This document shows, one piece after another, positions 21,856 to 32,363 of a stretch of 64,000 nt of DNA (its first letter is position 1; each line of letters starts with the position of its first letter). The notes below the pieces were generated by a model. The model had not been told where the DNA came from, made no database searches, and worked only from the letters and a program-made list of their open reading frames with translations. The position numbers and the translations under genes are program-made. The DNA is from Streptomyces flaveolus (GTDB taxonomy: Bacteria > Actinomycetota > Actinomycetes > Streptomycetales > Streptomycetaceae), in the NCBI RefSeq assembly GCF_014648815.1, contig NZ_BMRV01000002.1:729842-793841 (forward strand). Direction: 5' to 3'.

Positions 21856-21952
21856 TATGCGTCAATCCCTCTCAGGGTTGTAAGTCTTGGGGTCTGAAAC
21901 GGGGGTCCTGGGGCCGGCGGGCCTTGATCGCTCAAGGCCCGCCGGACTCCCG

Positions 21953-24900
21953 TCAGACCTCTTCGACGCTGCTCGGCTCGCGCCGGGACAGGTCGATGCC
22001 GAGCTCCTCCGCAGCGCGGAAGACGTCCTCGTCGGTGTCGCGCATCTCGATGGACATGCCGTCCGAGGACAGCACCTCCACGTTGAGGCACAGGGACTGC
22101 ATCTCCTTGATGAGCACCTTGAAGGACTCGGGGATGCCGGGCTCAGGGATGTTCTCGCCCTTGACGATGGCCTCGTAGACCTTCACGCGGCCGGTGACGT
22201 CGTCGGACTTGATGGTCAGCAGCTCCTGGAGGGCGTACGCGGCGCCGTAAGCCTCCAGCGCCCACACCTCCATCTCACCGAAGCGCTGGCCACCGAACTG
22301 GGCCTTACCACCCAGCGGCTGCTGGGTGATCATCGAGTACGGACCGGTCGAACGGGCGTGCAGCTTGTCGTCGACCAGGTGGTGCAGCTTGAGGATGTAC
22401 ATGTAGCCGACCGAGATCGGGTCCGGGAACGGCTCACCGCTACGGCCGTCGAACAGCCGCGCCTTGCCGGACGGGAGCACCATGCGCTCGCCGTCGCGGT
22501 TCGGGATGGTGTGCTGCAGCAGACCCGCGAGCTCGTCCTCGCGCGCACCGTCGAACACCGGGGTGGCGACGTTGGTACCGGGCTCGACCTTGTCGGCGCC
22601 GATGGCCTGGAGGCGCTGGGCCCACTCGTCCGCGAGGCCGGAGACGTCCCAGCCGCGGCTGGCGAGCCAGCCGAGGTGGATCTCCAGGACCTGTCCCGGG
22701 TTCATTCGGGACGGCACACCCAGCGGGTTGAGGATGATGTCGACCGGGGTGCCGTCCTCCAGGAACGGCATGTCCTCGATCGGCAGGATCTTCGAGATGA
22801 CGCCCTTGTTGCCGTGACGGCCGGCGAGCTTGTCACCGTCGGTGATCTTGCGCTTCTGCGCGACGTAGACGCGCACCAGCTGGTTGACACCGGGGGGAAG
22901 CTCGTCGCCCTCCTCGCGGTCGAAGACGCGGACGCCGATGACCTTGCCGATCTCGCCGTGCGGGACCTTCAGCGAGGTGTCACGGACCTCACGGGCCTTC
23001 TCACCGAAGATCGCGCGGAGCAGGCGCTCCTCCGGGGTCAGCTCGGTCTCACCCTTGGGCGTGACCTTGCCGACGAGGATGTCACCGGCGACGACCTCGG
23101 CACCGATGCGGATGATGCCGCGCTCGTCGAGGTCGGCGAGGACCTCCTCGGAGACGTTCGGGATGTCCCGGGTGATCTCCTCGGGGCCGAGCTTGGTGTC
23201 ACGGGCGTCGACCTCGTGCTCCTCGATGTGGATCGAGGAGAGGACGTCGTCCTGCACGAGGCGCTGCGACAGGATGATCGCGTCCTCGTAGTTGTGACCC
23301 TCCCACGGCATGAAGGCGACCAGCAGGTTCTTGCCGAGCGCCATCTCGCCGTTCTCGGTGGCCGGACCGTCGGCCAGGACCTGGCCCTCGATGATCCGGT
23401 CGCCCTCGCTGACGATGACCTTCTGGTTGACCGAGGTTCCCTGGTTGGACCGGGAGAACTTGGCCAGGCGGTACGTGATGTACGTGCCGTCGTCGTTGGT
23501 GGTGGTGATGTAGTCCGCGGAGACCTCCTGGACCACACCCGCCTTCTCGGCCTTGACCACGTCGCCGGCGTCGACCGCGGAGCGGTACTCCATGCCGGTG
23601 CCGACGAGCGGCGACTCGCTCTTGATGAGCGGGACGGCCTGACGCATCATGTTCGCGCCCATGAGGGCACGGTTGGCGTCGTCGTGCTCGAGGAAGGGGA
23701 TCATGGCGGTCGCGACCGACACCATCTGGCGCGGCGAGACGTCCATGTAGTCGACGTCGTCCCCGGGGACGTAGTCGACCTCTCCGCCACGGCGGCGGAC
23801 CAGCACGCGGTTCTCGGCGAAGCGGAACTCGTCGGTCAGCGGCGCGTTGGCCTGCGCGATGACGAAGCGGTCCTCCTCGTCGGCGGTCAGGTAGTCCACC
23901 TCGTCGGTGACCTGGCCCTCGACGACCTTGCGGTACGGCGTCTCGATGAAGCCGAACGGGTTGATCCGGCCGTACGAGGCGAGCGAGCCGATCAGACCGA
24001 TGTTCGGGCCTTCCGGCGTCTCGATCGGGCACATGCGGCCGTAGTGCGACGGGTGAACGTCACGGACCTCGAAGCCGGCCCGCTCACGGGAGAGACCACC
24101 CGGGCCGAGCGCGTTGAGACGACGCTTGTGCGTCAGACCCGACAGCGGGTTGTTCTGGTCCATGAACTGGGACAGCTGGCTGGTGCCGAAGAACTCCTTG
24201 ATGGAGGCGACGACCGGCCGGATGTTGATCAGGGTCTGCGGCGTGATCGCCTCGACGTCCTGGGTGGTCATGCGCTCGCGCACGACCCGCTCCATACGGG
24301 CGAGACCCGTACGGACCTGGTTCTGGATCAGCTCGCCGACGTTGCGGATGCGGCGGTTGCCGAAGTGGTCGATGTCGTCGGTCTCGACGATGATCGACCG
24401 GCCCGACTCGCCGACCGTCTCGGTCTCACCGGCGTGCAGCTTCACCAGGTACTTGATGGTGGCGATGATGTCGTCGGTGGTGAGCACGCCGGCGTCCAGC
24501 GGCTCGTCCGCGCCGAGCTTCTTGTTCACCTTGTAGCGGCCGACCTTGGCGAGGTCGTAGCGCTTCGGGTTGAAGTAGAGGTTCTCGAGCAGCGTCTGCG
24601 CGGCCTCACGGGTCGGCGGCTCGCCCGGACGCAGCTTGCGGTAGATGTCGAGCAGCGCGTCGTCCTGGCCCTGGGTGTGGTCCTTCTCCAGGGTGGCGCG
24701 CATGGACTCGTACTCGCCGAACTCCTCGAGGATCTGCTCGGTGGTCCAGCCGAGAGCCTTGAGGAGGACGGTCACGGACTGCTTGCGCTTGCGGTCGATG
24801 CGCACACCGACCATGTCGCGCTTGTCGATCTCCATCTCCAGCCAGGCACCCCGGGACGGGATGATCTTGGCGGAGAAGATGTCCTTGTCGGACGTCTTGT

Positions 24901-25438
24901 CGATGGAGGAGTCGAAGTAGACACCCGGCGAACGGACCAGCTGGGACACCACGACACGCTCGGTGCCGTTGATGACGAAGGTGCCCTTGTTCGTCATGAG
25001 CGGGAAGTCGCCCATGAAGACGGTCTGGGACTTGATCTCGCCGGTCTCGTTGTTGGTGAACTCGGCGGTGACGAAGAGCGGGGCCGCGTACGTGAAGTCA
25101 CGGTCCTTGCACTCGTCGATGCTGTTCTTCGGAGGCTCGAAACGGTGGTCGCGGAACGTCAGCGACATCGACCCGGAGAAGTCCTCGATCGGCGAGATCT
25201 CCTCGAAGATCTCTTCCAGACCGGACTTGGTGGGGACGTCGTGACCGGACTCCAGAGCCGACTCGACGCGAGCCTTCCACGCGTCGTTGCCGAGCAGCCA
25301 GTCGAAGCTCTCGGTCTGCAGCGCGAGAAGGTTCGGAACCTCGAGGGGCTCCTGGATCTTTGCAAAGGAGATGCGCAGCGGGGCGGTGCTGGCAGCGTTG
25401 TTCGTATTCGCGGTCGAGGCATTGCGCGAGGCGGCCAA
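21953..25438 (-). CDS. rpoB: RNA polymerase beta subunit
   Basis: The 1161-residue subunit begins at TTG 25438, which has AAGGA at the right distance and gives the length usual in streptomycetes. A GTG at 25468 would add ten residues. Core motifs are present: [17 protein letters not shown], the [13 protein letters not shown] segment and the C-terminal [24 protein letters not shown]. In the rifampicin-binding cluster residue 442 (E. coli Ser531 position) is Asn, reading [12 protein letters not shown]. The other hotspots (Asp516, His526 equivalents) are the sensitive type. It pairs with RpoC; the gene has its own predicted promoter, and a hairpin separates it from rplL. Confidence 0.99.
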   Translation of the reverse strand: MAASRNASTANTNNAASTAPLRISFAKIQEPLEVPNLLALQTESFDWLLGNDAWKARVESALESGHDVPTKSGLEEIFEEISPIEDFSGSMSLTFRDHRFEPPKNSIDECKDRDFTYAAPLFVTAEFTNNETGEIKSQTVFMGDFPLMTNKGTFVINGTERVVVSQLVRSPGVYFDSSIDKTSDKDIFSAKIIPSRGAWLEMEIDKRDMVGVRIDRKRKQSVTVLLKALGWTTEQILEEFGEYESMRATLEKDHTQGQDDALLDIYRKLRPGEPPTREAAQTLLENLYFNPKRYDLAKVGRYKVNKKLGADEPLDAGVLTTDDIIATIKYLVKLHAGETETVGESGRSIIVETDDIDHFGNRRIRNVGELIQNQVRTGLARMERVVRERMTTQDVEAITPQTLINIRPVVASIKEFFGTSQLSQFMDQNNPLSGLTHKRRLNALGPGGLSRERAGFEVRDVHPSHYGRMCPIETPEGPNIGLIGSLASYGRINPFGFIETPYRKVVEGQVTDEVDYLTADEEDRFVIAQANAPLTDEFRFAENRVLVRRRGGEVDYVPGDDVDYMDVSPRQMVSVATAMIPFLEHDDANRALMGANMMRQAVPLIKSESPLVGTGMEYRSAVDAGDVVKAEKAGVVQEVSADYITTTNDDGTYITYRLAKFSRSNQGTSVNQKVIVSEGDRIIEGQVLADGPATENGEMALGKNLLVAFMPWEGHNYEDAIILSQRLVQDDVLSSIHIEEHEVDARDTKLGPEEITRDIPNVSEEVLADLDERGIIRIGAEVVAGDILVGKVTPKGETELTPEERLLRAIFGEKAREVRDTSLKVPHGEIGKVIGVRVFDREEGDELPPGVNQLVRVYVAQKRKITDGDKLAGRHGNKGVISKILPIEDMPFLEDGTPVDIILNPLGVPSRMNPGQVLEIHLGWLASRGWDVSGLADEWAQRLQAIGADKVEPGTNVATPVFDGAREDELAGLLQHTIPNRDGERMVLPSGKARLFDGRSGEPFPDPISVGYMYILKLHHLVDDKLHARSTGPYSMITQQPLGGKAQFGGQRFGEMEVWALEAYGAAYALQELLTIKSDDVTGRVKVYEAIVKGENIPEPGIPESFKVLIKEMQSLCLNVEVLSSDGMSIEMRDTDEDVFRAAEELGIDLSRREPSSVEEV

Positions 25439-25621
25439 GAGGGGGTCCTTCCGAGGGCTCGGACTCACTACGCGCGTACCGGCCCCTCTTCCTCACACGG
25501 AGACAAAGGGTGCCTGATGTGGCTCGGGAGCCAGGTCAGGCATGCTCTGGTCGTCAGTGCTCGGGCGAGGGCAGACCCCTGGTGACGGGCAGGGGGCAGC
25601 TAACAGGCAGCGCAAAGGGAC

Positions 25622-25651
25622 AGTGTAGCCACTTGGCACACTGATGTCCAA
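25622..25651 (-). promoter_or_regulatory. Predicted rpoB promoter
   Basis: On the minus strand, TTGGAC (25646-25651) and TACACT (25622-25627) are 18 bp apart. This resembles a housekeeping promoter and gives an rpoB leader of about 175 nt. It lies in the 580-bp gene-free gap 25439-26018, which also holds the rplL-rpoB hairpin. Confidence 0.65.
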
Positions 25652-25947
25652 TGCCAGTTTCCTGAACCGTGTCCGCTCCTCGTAGTTCTCACCACCTGCG
25701 GCAAGGCCTCGCCCTCAACGCACCGTGATACTGCCCTCTTCGCCGTGGATCCATGCCTCGGATTCGGATCCTTGTGACGACGCGTCCTGAGAATTGCGCG
25801 CTGCGTGCGGTTCGTCAAGGCCCCCCTTGTCCAAACCGGCTGCCGTCCAGGGACTCTCAGGGTCCCGGAGACGGCACGACGAAGATCACCATACTCTTCG
25901 CCGTCACCCGTGCAAGGCAGCCGCCGCCCGACCCCCGGAACGCCGAA

Positions 25948-25975
25948 GAGCGACCACCCGGATGGATGATCGCTC
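25948..25975 (-). terminator. rplL-rpoB intergenic hairpin (attenuator or partial terminator)
   Basis: A 12-bp stem with two wobble pairs (25948-25959 with 25964-25975) and a 4-base loop begins about 45 bp after the rplL stop. Ribosomal-protein output exceeds polymerase output in bacteria, so partial termination here is expected. Confidence 0.6.
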
Positions 25976-26018
25976 CTCAGCGCTTGAGCGTTACAGGCCC
26001 TGACGGACCTGTGAGGTG

Positions 26019-26402
26019 TTACTTGACCTCGACCGAGGCGCCGGCGCCCTTGAGGGACTCGGCGGCCTTCTCGGCCTGCTCCTTGTTGACCTTCTCGAGG
26101 ACCGGCTTCGGGGTGCCGTCGACGAGGTCCTTGGCCTCCTTCAGACCCAGGGAGGTCAGCTCACGCACGACCTTGATGACCTGGATCTTCTTGTCGCCGG
26201 CGCCGGTGAGGATGACGTCGAACTCGTCCTTCTCCTCCTCGGCCGGGGCGGCGGCGGCCGGGCCGGCCGGGCCCGCGACGGCCACGGCGGCGGCGGCGGT
26301 GACGTCGAACTTCTCCTCGAAGGCCTTCACGAACTCGGAGAGCTCGATGAGGGTCATCTCCTCGAACTGGGCGAGCAGGTCTTCCTGGCTGAGCTTCGCC
26401 AT
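26019..26402 (-). CDS. rplL: 50S ribosomal protein L7/L12
   Basis: This 127-residue acidic stalk protein has an N-terminal dimerisation domain ([16 protein letters not shown]), an Ala/Pro/Gly hinge, and a C-terminal factor-binding domain with the conserved [16 protein letters not shown]. It recruits EF-Tu and EF-G to the ribosome. The ATG at 26402 follows AAGGA. It is cotranscribed with rplJ, 114 bp upstream. Confidence 0.99.
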   Translation of the reverse strand: MAKLSQEDLLAQFEEMTLIELSEFVKAFEEKFDVTAAAAVAVAGPAGPAAAAPAEEEKDEFDVILTGAGDKKIQVIKVVRELTSLGLKEAKDLVDGTPKPVLEKVNKEQAEKAAESLKGAGASVEVK

Positions 26403-26516
26403 GATGGCGGTCCTTCCACTAATTCGGCAGGTGCCGGATGTACGGGGTGAGGCGGGCGTACGTCGGGCCCGCATCGGCCCTCGCCTCAGGCGGCGAGAGC
26501 CGGAAAGCGAGCCGAA

Positions 26517-27047
26517 TTACTCGGCACCGCCCTGCTCGTCCTGCTTGGCACGGAGCGCGTCCACGGTGCGGACGAGCTTCGAGGGAAGCGCCTGGAAGAG
26601 CTGAGCAGTCTGGGACTGCTTGCCCTTGAAGGCACCCGCCAGCTTGGAGAGCAGAACCTCGCGGGACTCGAGGTCCGCAAGCTTCTTGATCTCGTCGGCG
26701 GACATCGCCTTGCCGTCAAGGACACCGCCCTTGATGACGAGATTCGGGTTGTCCTTGGCGAAGTCGCGCAGACCCTTCGCCGACTCCACCGGGTCACCGG
26801 TGACGAAGGCGACGGCCGTCGGACCAGCGAAGAGCTGGTCGTCGAGCGTGATCCCGGCCTCGTTGGCCGCAATCTTGGTCAGCGTGTTCTTCACCACGGC
26901 GTACTGGGCGTTCTCACCGAGCGACCGGCGCAGCGTCTTGAGCTGCGCCACGGTGAGACCGCGGTACTCGGTCAGCACGGCGGCGTTGGAGCTGCGGAAC
27001 TTGTCCGTCAGCTCGGCAACCGCGGCAGCCTTTTCGGGCGTCGCCAT
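26517..27047 (-). CDS. rplJ: 50S ribosomal protein L10
   Basis: This 176-residue protein anchors L7/L12 dimers to 23S rRNA. The N-terminal rRNA-binding domain contains [16 protein letters not shown] and [10 protein letters not shown], and the C-terminal helix carries the L7/L12 binding sites. ATG 27047 is chosen because GGAAGGAGG precedes it and the protein then has the normal length. The 300-bp leader upstream has a transcription-attenuator-like hairpin, as expected for L10 autoregulation. Confidence 0.98.
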   Translation of the reverse strand: MATPEKAAAVAELTDKFRSSNAAVLTEYRGLTVAQLKTLRRSLGENAQYAVVKNTLTKIAANEAGITLDDQLFAGPTAVAFVTGDPVESAKGLRDFAKDNPNLVIKGGVLDGKAMSADEIKKLADLESREVLLSKLAGAFKGKQSQTAQLFQALPSKLVRTVDALRAKQDEQGGAE

Positions 27048-27113
27048 AGAGCCTCGGCCTCCTTCCGGGTGATTCGGACCGCGCGGACCCGAAGGAGGTC
27101 TGGGGAAAACGAA

Positions 27114-27140
27114 ACGCCCCGGCGCAGGCGCACGGGGCGT
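27114..27140 (-). terminator. rplJ leader attenuator hairpin (L10 leader type)
   Basis: ACGCCCCG pairs with CGGGGCGT around a GC-rich inner segment. On the minus strand the hairpin is followed directly by TTTCGTTTTCC, a rare T-rich tract in this genome. It lies in the untranslated leader 66 bp ahead of the rplJ start. The gap 27048-27348 holds no gene. Its role as an L10-responsive attenuator is inferred from position. Confidence 0.6.
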
Positions 27141-27290
27141 GACTCGACCGGTCATACGCGCTCGGGGCGCGGACTCCGGGAGTTCATCCACTGTCACCTG
27201 CGCGGGTCGTCCGCAGTTCAGCGGATCCTTCGGCCACCGTGCCCTCTCACGAGCACACGGCAACGACCAGCGGTCTTTGGCTTCGGTAGG

Positions 27291-27320
27291 AGCGTACGGG
27301 AACGGGGCAGTCTCAAGCAA
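27291..27320 (-). promoter_or_regulatory. Possible rplJ promoter
   Basis: TTGCTT (27315-27320) and TACGCT (27291-27296) are 18 bp apart on the minus strand. The -10 box is identical to that of the predicted rpsL promoter; the -35 box is weak. Confidence 0.4.
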
Positions 27321-27348
27321 ATCCGCCCGTACGGCGACCCGGCCGGCC

Positions 27349-28200
27349 TCAGCCCGCCTGGCCTTCCTGCATCATCTCGGCCAGGTCCACGGTCTCCCCG
27401 GCCGGCGGGGCGGTGACCTTCACGGGCTCGTTGAAGCCGAGGAAGGTGACGGTCATGTCCAGCGGGCCCTTGTCCGCGTCGCCGCGCATACGGAACTGCT
27501 TGGCCTGGTCGTCGCCGTCGATCCACATGTCCATCGTGAGCTTGTCGACGCCCATCTTCTCGTACTGCTCCAGGCTCTTGCGGCGCTGGTCCTGGGTGGC
27601 CTTGTCCTCGTCCGCGAGGGACTTCTCCAGGGCGTCGAGGGTGACGGTGCCCTTGTAGTGCGTGGTCTCCACACCATCGACGGTCTCGGTGCCGACCTTC
27701 TCCACGTCCTTGGCGCCGGTGAGGAAGGTGGACTCGGCCGCCGGGTTCTTGTCGGCCTGGGAGGCGCTGCCGAGTTCGCCCAGCTCCTTGTCGGCACCCA
27801 TCGCGGCGAGGTCGAACTTGATCCAGCTCTTGCCGTCCATCTCCTTGGCCGCCTCGGCGCCGCCGTTGAGGAAGAGGGCCTTGTCGACGAGCCGGATCTC
27901 GGCGGTCGCGTCGACGCCCTGGTCGGGCGCCTTCATCTTCATGGCCATCGCGACCGTCGGCTTGAGCTGCATCTCGGCCTCGGCCTCGACCCGGCCCTCC
28001 TCGGGTGCGCGGCCCTTCATGCGGTAGTGGAGGGAGCTGATGTCCTCCGTGTTCTTCGCCGCCTTGGCCACGGCCGCCGCCGGCGTCATCTCGGGGGACT
28101 TGTCCGCCCCCTCGTCCTTCGAACAGCCCACCGCGCCCGCGGCGAGCAGCAGAGCGGCCAGCCCGGCGCCCACGGGCACGCGCACAGAAGTCTTCTTCAT
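27349..28200 (-). CDS. LppX/LprAFG-like lipoprotein
   Basis: The 283-residue protein has a lipoprotein signal peptide ([20 protein letters not shown]) ending in the lipobox AVGC with C26. The exported domain has the beta-rich pattern of LolA/LppX-like proteins, with [18 protein letters not shown] and [15 protein letters not shown]. Relatives bind lipids or act in cell-envelope transport, but the ligand here is unknown. A paralogue is encoded next upstream on the same strand. The pair sits between rplA and rplJ, a position typical of Streptomyces. GGGGGGA precedes the ATG. Confidence 0.85.
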   Translation of the reverse strand: MKKTSVRVPVGAGLAALLLAAGAVGCSKDEGADKSPEMTPAAAVAKAAKNTEDISSLHYRMKGRAPEEGRVEAEAEMQLKPTVAMAMKMKAPDQGVDATAEIRLVDKALFLNGGAEAAKEMDGKSWIKFDLAAMGADKELGELGSASQADKNPAAESTFLTGAKDVEKVGTETVDGVETTHYKGTVTLDALEKSLADEDKATQDQRRKSLEQYEKMGVDKLTMDMWIDGDDQAKQFRMRGDADKGPLDMTVTFLGFNEPVKVTAPPAGETVDLAEMMQEGQAG

Positions 28201-28296
28201 GGATTCCCCCCACGGGACACAGGAAATGAACGGCCGTCACACAGCCAGGACGCGAGCGTATCCGAGACGGTTCGCGCGATCTTGTGATTTCCGGGG

Positions 28297-29079
28297 TCAG
28301 GAGCCGTCGGCCGGTGTCTTCAGCAGCTCCTTGAAGTCCGCCGTGTCGGCGGCCGGGGGCAGCTCCACGGGCACGGGGACGCCGTAGTCGCTGTAGTAGG
28401 CGGTCTGGGACAGCTCACCCGTCTCCGTGCGTCCCCGCTCGGTCTTCTTCACCAGCAGGTCCTGTGCGTCGACCCAGATGTCGACGGTCCGTCCGGTGTC
28501 GCCCGCCACCGTGCCGGACCAGTGCGTGGTGTGCCGCCCGCGCGTCGTCTCCTTGCCGACCTCGTGCACGTCGTCCGAGGTGAGCAGCAGTTTCACCGCC
28601 TCGTCCGGGGCGGTGTCGCGCATCCGGTCCGCGAAGCCGGCGCCGGCGTCGAGGTCCTCCAGGTCGGCGTACTCGTACTTGACCCAGTGCCTGCCGCCCG
28701 CCCGGGCGGCGAAGGCGTCGCCCATCTTCGCGTAGTAGGCGTCGGGCAGGTAGCGGGCCTCCATGGAGGTGGTGCCGAGCCGGCGCATCGCGTCGGCGGT
28801 CGTCCCGCCGGTGTAGGTGAGCGTCAGGGTGCCGGTGAGGCCGTCGCCCCAGCGGAGGGCGCCCTCGGCCTTCAGGGACAGCTCGTCGCCCACGACGGTC
28901 GTGGAGTGGACCCACGCCGAGCCGGCCCGGCTCGTGGCGCGCTCCACGGCGCGCAGCGGCTCCGCCCACGGGACGGGGTCGTCCTCGGTGGGGCCGGCGG
29001 GGATGCAGGCGGTCAGACACGCCAGCACGGCTGTCACCGCGATCGAGAGGGCCGTACGGTGTGCCGTCGTGCTCGTCAT
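28297..29079 (-). CDS. LppX/LprAFG-like lipoprotein (paralogue)
   Basis: This 260-residue lipoprotein has a signal peptide ending in LTAC (Cys at about residue 25). It shares its layout and motifs with the neighbouring lipoprotein: RHWVKYEYADL, TTHWSGTVAG, VDIWVDAQDLLVKK. This points to an old tandem duplication. It probably sits on the outer face of the membrane; function unknown. ATG 29079 is chosen because CAGGGGTGGGG precedes it and the signal peptide begins there; the longer upstream frame has no signal sequence. It lies 144 bp before rplA's stop and is isolated from it by a strong terminator. Confidence 0.85.
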   Translation of the reverse strand: MTSTTAHRTALSIAVTAVLACLTACIPAGPTEDDPVPWAEPLRAVERATSRAGSAWVHSTTVVGDELSLKAEGALRWGDGLTGTLTLTYTGGTTADAMRRLGTTSMEARYLPDAYYAKMGDAFAARAGGRHWVKYEYADLEDLDAGAGFADRMRDTAPDEAVKLLLTSDDVHEVGKETTRGRHTTHWSGTVAGDTGRTVDIWVDAQDLLVKKTERGRTETGELSQTAYYSDYGVPVPVELPPAADTADFKELLKTPADGS

Positions 29080-29166
29080 GTCCCCACCCCTGTGCGCGTC
29101 ACCTGCCCGCACGCTAGCCCAGGCTCCCGGCGTCCGTACCGGGAAACCCGGGTCCGGAAACGGGGA

Positions 29167-29198
29167 CGGGCCCCGCACCTCGGAAGGTGCGGGGCCCG
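29167..29198 (-). terminator. rplK-rplA terminator
   Basis: A perfect 14-bp stem (CGGGCCCCGCACCT with AGGTGCGGGGCCCG) with a 4-base loop lies 26 bp after the rplA stop codon. Confidence 0.85.
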
Positions 29199-29223
29199 TG
29201 AACCGGTTGGGCGAGCCGTTGGC

Positions 29224-29949
29224 TCAGACCGCGGCCGGGTCCTCCTCGACGAGGAGGTTGCGGGTGCGGTTGGAGTCGACCGGAATGCCGGGGCCCATCG
29301 TGGTGCTGATGGCGGCCTTCTTGATGTAGCGACCCTTGGCGGCGGACGGCTTCAGACGGAGGATCTCCTCCAGCGCCGCGCCGTAGTTCTCCACCAGCTT
29401 GGTGTCGTCGAACGACGTCTTGCCGATGATGAAGTGCAGGTTCGAGTGCTTGTCGACGCGGAACTCGATCTTGCCGCCCTTGATGTCGTTGACAGCCTTG
29501 GCGACGTCCGGGGTCACGGTGCCGGTCTTGGGGTTCGGCATGAGACCACGGGGACCGAGCACGCGGCCGAGGCGGCCGACCTTGCCCATGAGGTCCGGGG
29601 TGGCGACGACGGCGTCGAAGTCCAGACGGCCCTTCGACACCTCGTCGATCAGTTCGTCGGCGCCGACGATGTCGGCGCCCGCGGCACGCGCGGCCTCGGC
29701 ACGGTCGCCGGTCGCGAAGACCAGGACCCGGGCGGTCTTACCGGTGCCGTGCGGGAGGTTCACGGTGCCACGGACCATCTGGTCGGCCTTGCGCGGGTCG
29801 ACACCCAGGCGGAAGGCGACCTCGACGGTGCCGTCGAACTTGGTCGTGGAGGTCTCCTTGGCGAGACGGACGGCCTCGAGCGGGGCGTAGAGCTTCTCCC
29901 GGTCGATCTTGGCGTCCGCAGCGCGGAGAGACTTGCTGCGCTTGCTCAC
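29224..29949 (-). CDS. rplA: 50S ribosomal protein L1
   Basis: The 241-residue protein contains the two L1 domains and the conserved segments [15 protein letters not shown] and [22 protein letters not shown]1 forms the mobile stalk that handles E-site tRNA and is a translational repressor of the rplKA operon in other bacteria. It follows rplK by 108 bp. Confidence 0.99.
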   Translation of the reverse strand: MSKRSKSLRAADAKIDREKLYAPLEAVRLAKETSTTKFDGTVEVAFRLGVDPRKADQMVRGTVNLPHGTGKTARVLVFATGDRAEAARAAGADIVGADELIDEVSKGRLDFDAVVATPDLMGKVGRLGRVLGPRGLMPNPKTGTVTPDVAKAVNDIKGGKIEFRVDKHSNLHFIIGKTSFDDTKLVENYGAALEEILRLKPSAAKGRYIKKAAISTTMGPGIPVDSNRTRNLLVEEDPAAV

Positions 29950-30057
29950 TACTGCTCCTGTTGGCTTCTTAGGAGTCGTGGTCCGGGCCGAGCAGGCCCT
30001 GCCACACTGTCCTGACCATGCGGCTTCCGCCGCGTGGCTTGCTTACGGGGGTGGAGG

Positions 30058-30492
30058 TCAGCCCTCGACCGTGACGCCCATGGAACGCGCGGTGCCGGCG
30101 ATGATCTTCTCGGCGGCGTCCAGGTCGTTGGCGTTGAGGTCGGGCATCTTCGTGGTGGCGATCTCACGGACCTGGTCACGCGTGATCTTCGCGACCTTGG
30201 TCTTGTGCGGCTCGCCGGAGCCCTTCTCCACGCCCGCGGCCTTGAGGATCATCTTCGCGGCCGGCGGCGTCTTGGTGATGAAGGTGAAGGAGCGGTCCTC
30301 GTAGACCGTGATCTCCACCGGGATGACCCACCCGCGCTGCGACTCGGTCGCGGCGTTGTAGGCCTTGCAGAACTCCATGATGTTGACGCCGTGCTGACCC
30401 AGCGCGGGGCCGACCGGCGGAGCCGGGTTGGCCGCACCGGCCTGGATCTGGAGCTTGATGAGCCCCGTGACCTTCTTCTTCTTGGGAGGCAT
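30058..30492 (-). CDS. rplK: 50S ribosomal protein L11
   Basis: This 144-residue protein binds the GTPase-associated 23S rRNA and is needed for RelA activation and thiopeptide binding. The N-terminal domain has [23 protein letters not shown] with the helix that thiostrepton contacts. The C-terminal RNA-binding domain has [14 protein letters not shown]. It is the first gene of the rplK-rplA pair and lies downstream of the nusG terminator. Confidence 0.99.
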   Translation of the reverse strand: MPPKKKKVTGLIKLQIQAGAANPAPPVGPALGQHGVNIMEFCKAYNAATESQRGWVIPVEITVYEDRSFTFITKTPPAAKMILKAAGVEKGSGEPHKTKVAKITRDQVREIATTKMPDLNANDLDAAEKIIAGTARSMGVTVEG

Positions 30493-30597
30493 AGCTCTCC
30501 GGGTCCTTTCGATTCGGGTCCTGCCCGCATCCGGGGAACCACCCGGACACAGGCATACCGCACAACGATAACGGGTATGGATGCGCGGCCAAAAACC

Positions 30598-30638
30598 GAG
30601 CAGGTCAGACGACGCGCGAGCGTTCGTCTGACCTGCTC
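30598..30638 (-). terminator. secE-nusG terminator with T-run
   Basis: A perfect 15-bp stem (30598-30612 with 30624-30638) with an 11-base loop is followed on the minus strand by GGTTTTTGG. This is a clear intrinsic terminator 25 bp after nusG. Confidence 0.9.
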
Positions 30639-30662
30639 GGAAGCGGTACGTCCGAAGAAGTG

Positions 30663-31544
30663 CTAGTTCTTCTGGATCTGGTCGAAGCTGAGCTCGACCG
30701 GGGTCTCGCGGCCGAAGATCTCGACGAGGCCCTTGACCTTCTTCGAGTCGGCGTTGATCTCGTTGATCGTGGCCTGCAGCGTGGCGAACGGGCCGTCCGT
30801 GACGGTGACCGAGTCGCCGACCTCGAAGTCCAGCACCTGGACCTCGACCTTGCGCTGCGGAGCCGGCTTGCCCTCGGCCTCGGCGGCCTCGCGGGCGGCC
30901 TTCTCCTCGGCCTCGGGGGCGAGCATCTTGACGATCTCGTCCAGCGTCAGCGGGTACGGGTCATAGGCGTTGCCCACGAAGCCGGTGACGCCGGGGGTGT
31001 TGCGGACGACGCCCCAGGACTCGTTGGTCAGGTCCATGCGGACCAGGACGTAGCCCGGCAGCTTGTTCTGGCGGATCGTCTTGCGGTCGCCGTTCTTGAT
31101 CTGGACGACCTCTTCCTGCGGCACCTCGGCCTGGAAGATGTAGTCCTCGACGTTGAGCGAGACGGCGCGCTGCTCGAGGTTGGTCTTCACGCGGTTCTCG
31201 TAACCGGCGTAGGTGTGGATCACGTACCACTCGCCGGGCAGGACGCGCAGCTCCTGGCGGAGCTTCTCGATCGGGTCGAGCTCGGGCTCGGGCTCCGCGG
31301 TCTCCGCGTCCTCGGCCTCAGCGTCGACCTCGGCCTCGTCGACCTCGGCCTCAGCGGTCTCGTCCGCGTCCTGGACCTCTGCGGCCTCGTCCTCGTCCTC
31401 GACGACGGCTTCGGCAGCCTCGACCTCGGTGGAGGTCTCGGTGTCCTCGTTGTCCGCGCCCTCGACAATGCCGAGCTCGTCCTCGACGGACTCGACAGCC
31501 TCCCCGCGAGGCTCAACGGCGTCGTTCACGTTCGGGTCAGACAC
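30663..31544 (-). CDS. nusG: Transcription termination/antitermination factor NusG
   Basis: This 293-residue NusG is longer than the roughly 180-residue E. coli protein. Residues 1-105 are an acidic, Ala/Glu/Asp-rich, probably disordered extension usual in Streptomyces. The NGN domain begins at [15 protein letters not shown] and includes GYVLVRMDL and [12 protein letters not shown]. The C-terminal KOW domain has [19 protein letters not shown]. NusG binds RNA polymerase and couples it to Rho or S10. It follows secE by 80 bp, the conserved order. Confidence 0.98.
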   Translation of the reverse strand: MSDPNVNDAVEPRGEAVESVEDELGIVEGADNEDTETSTEVEAAEAVVEDEDEAAEVQDADETAEAEVDEAEVDAEAEDAETAEPEPELDPIEKLRQELRVLPGEWYVIHTYAGYENRVKTNLEQRAVSLNVEDYIFQAEVPQEEVVQIKNGDRKTIRQNKLPGYVLVRMDLTNESWGVVRNTPGVTGFVGNAYDPYPLTLDEIVKMLAPEAEEKAAREAAEAEGKPAPQRKVEVQVLDFEVGDSVTVTDGPFATLQATINEINADSKKVKGLVEIFGRETPVELSFDQIQKN

Positions 31545-31624
31545 GGTGGCTGCTTCTTCCTGGATACATAGGGGTGGAACACGCGAAAGGGGCGCCGGGT
31601 ACCTCGGCGCCCTTCGCTCTCGAC

Positions 31625-31912
31625 TCAGCCGAAGACGTACTTGGCGGCGTGGCTGAAGCCATAGTCAATCAGAGTCACCAGGCCGATCATGATGACCACG
31701 AAGATGATCACGACCGTGGTGTACGTCGTCAGCTGGTTGCGACTGGGCCAGACGACCTTGCGGAGCTCCGCGACGATCTGGCGGTAGAAGAGCGCGAGAC
31801 GCTTCAGCGGGCCCTTCTTGGCCCGCTTGCCGCCCTTGCGGGGCTTCTTCTTGGAGTCCGGCGCCTCGTCCTGGGCATCAGGCATGTCGATGGAGCCCAC
31901 GGCGTCCGTCAC
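31625..31912 (-). CDS. secE: Protein translocase subunit SecE
   Basis: This 95-residue protein is of the short, one-helix type. A basic cytoplasmic N-terminus ([14 protein letters not shown]) leads to the conserved amphipathic [17 protein letters not shown] and a single membrane helix [20 protein letters not shown]. It clamps the SecY channel. The start is GTG 31912 after GAGGA. It sits between tRNA-Trp and nusG. Confidence 0.98.
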   Translation of the reverse strand: MTDAVGSIDMPDAQDEAPDSKKKPRKGGKRAKKGPLKRLALFYRQIVAELRKVVWPSRNQLTTYTTVVIIFVVIMIGLVTLIDYGFSHAAKYVFG

Positions 31913-32020
31913 TCGTCCTCACCTGATTCCGGGTCGTGGCCGTGCCGCGCCCGGTCTGAGCCGCACGGCGTTGCATTGCTGTACGTACATGCGCACACAT
32001 CCTGGCGAAGGTGTGTGTAG

Positions 32021-32093
32021 CAGGGCCGGAGGGACTTGAACCCCCAACCGCTGGTTTTGGAGACCAGTGCTCTACCAATTGAGCTACGACCCT
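32021..32093 (-). tRNA. tRNA-Trp (anticodon CCA)
   Basis: The 73-nt cloverleaf has a seven-pair acceptor stem (AGGGTCG with CGGCCCT), D arm GCTC..GAGC, and anticodon loop CTCCAAA giving CCA. The T arm reads GGGGGTTCAAGTCCC. The 3' CCA is not encoded. It lies just upstream of secE in the same direction. Confidence 0.97.
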
Positions 32094-32363
32094 TTGTGTG
32101 TCCCCAACGTACCGCATCCGCCCGGATGCCTGTGGGCACCGAGTGTGTGCGGGCCGCTGAAGGCCAACGAGGTGAGAGTGTACGTGCTCGCGGGCCGGGC
32201 GTCGAACAGAAAGGGCCCGTGGGGCGCCCCGCCGGCGATCGTTGGCCGAAGATCGCCCAGGCCGTGCGGTGGATCCGGACTGTTGTTCAGGCTTTTGCCC
32301 GGTCCTGTTCAGTCCGTGAAACCCGTGTGCCGGGGAGGTTTCCGGTCTGGAACGATGGGCCCC

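Noticed and set aside
25439..25468. GTG 25468 as rpoB start
   Set aside because: It lacks a ribosome site. TTG 25438 has AAGGA at proper spacing and gives the standard 1161 residues and the usual N-terminus.
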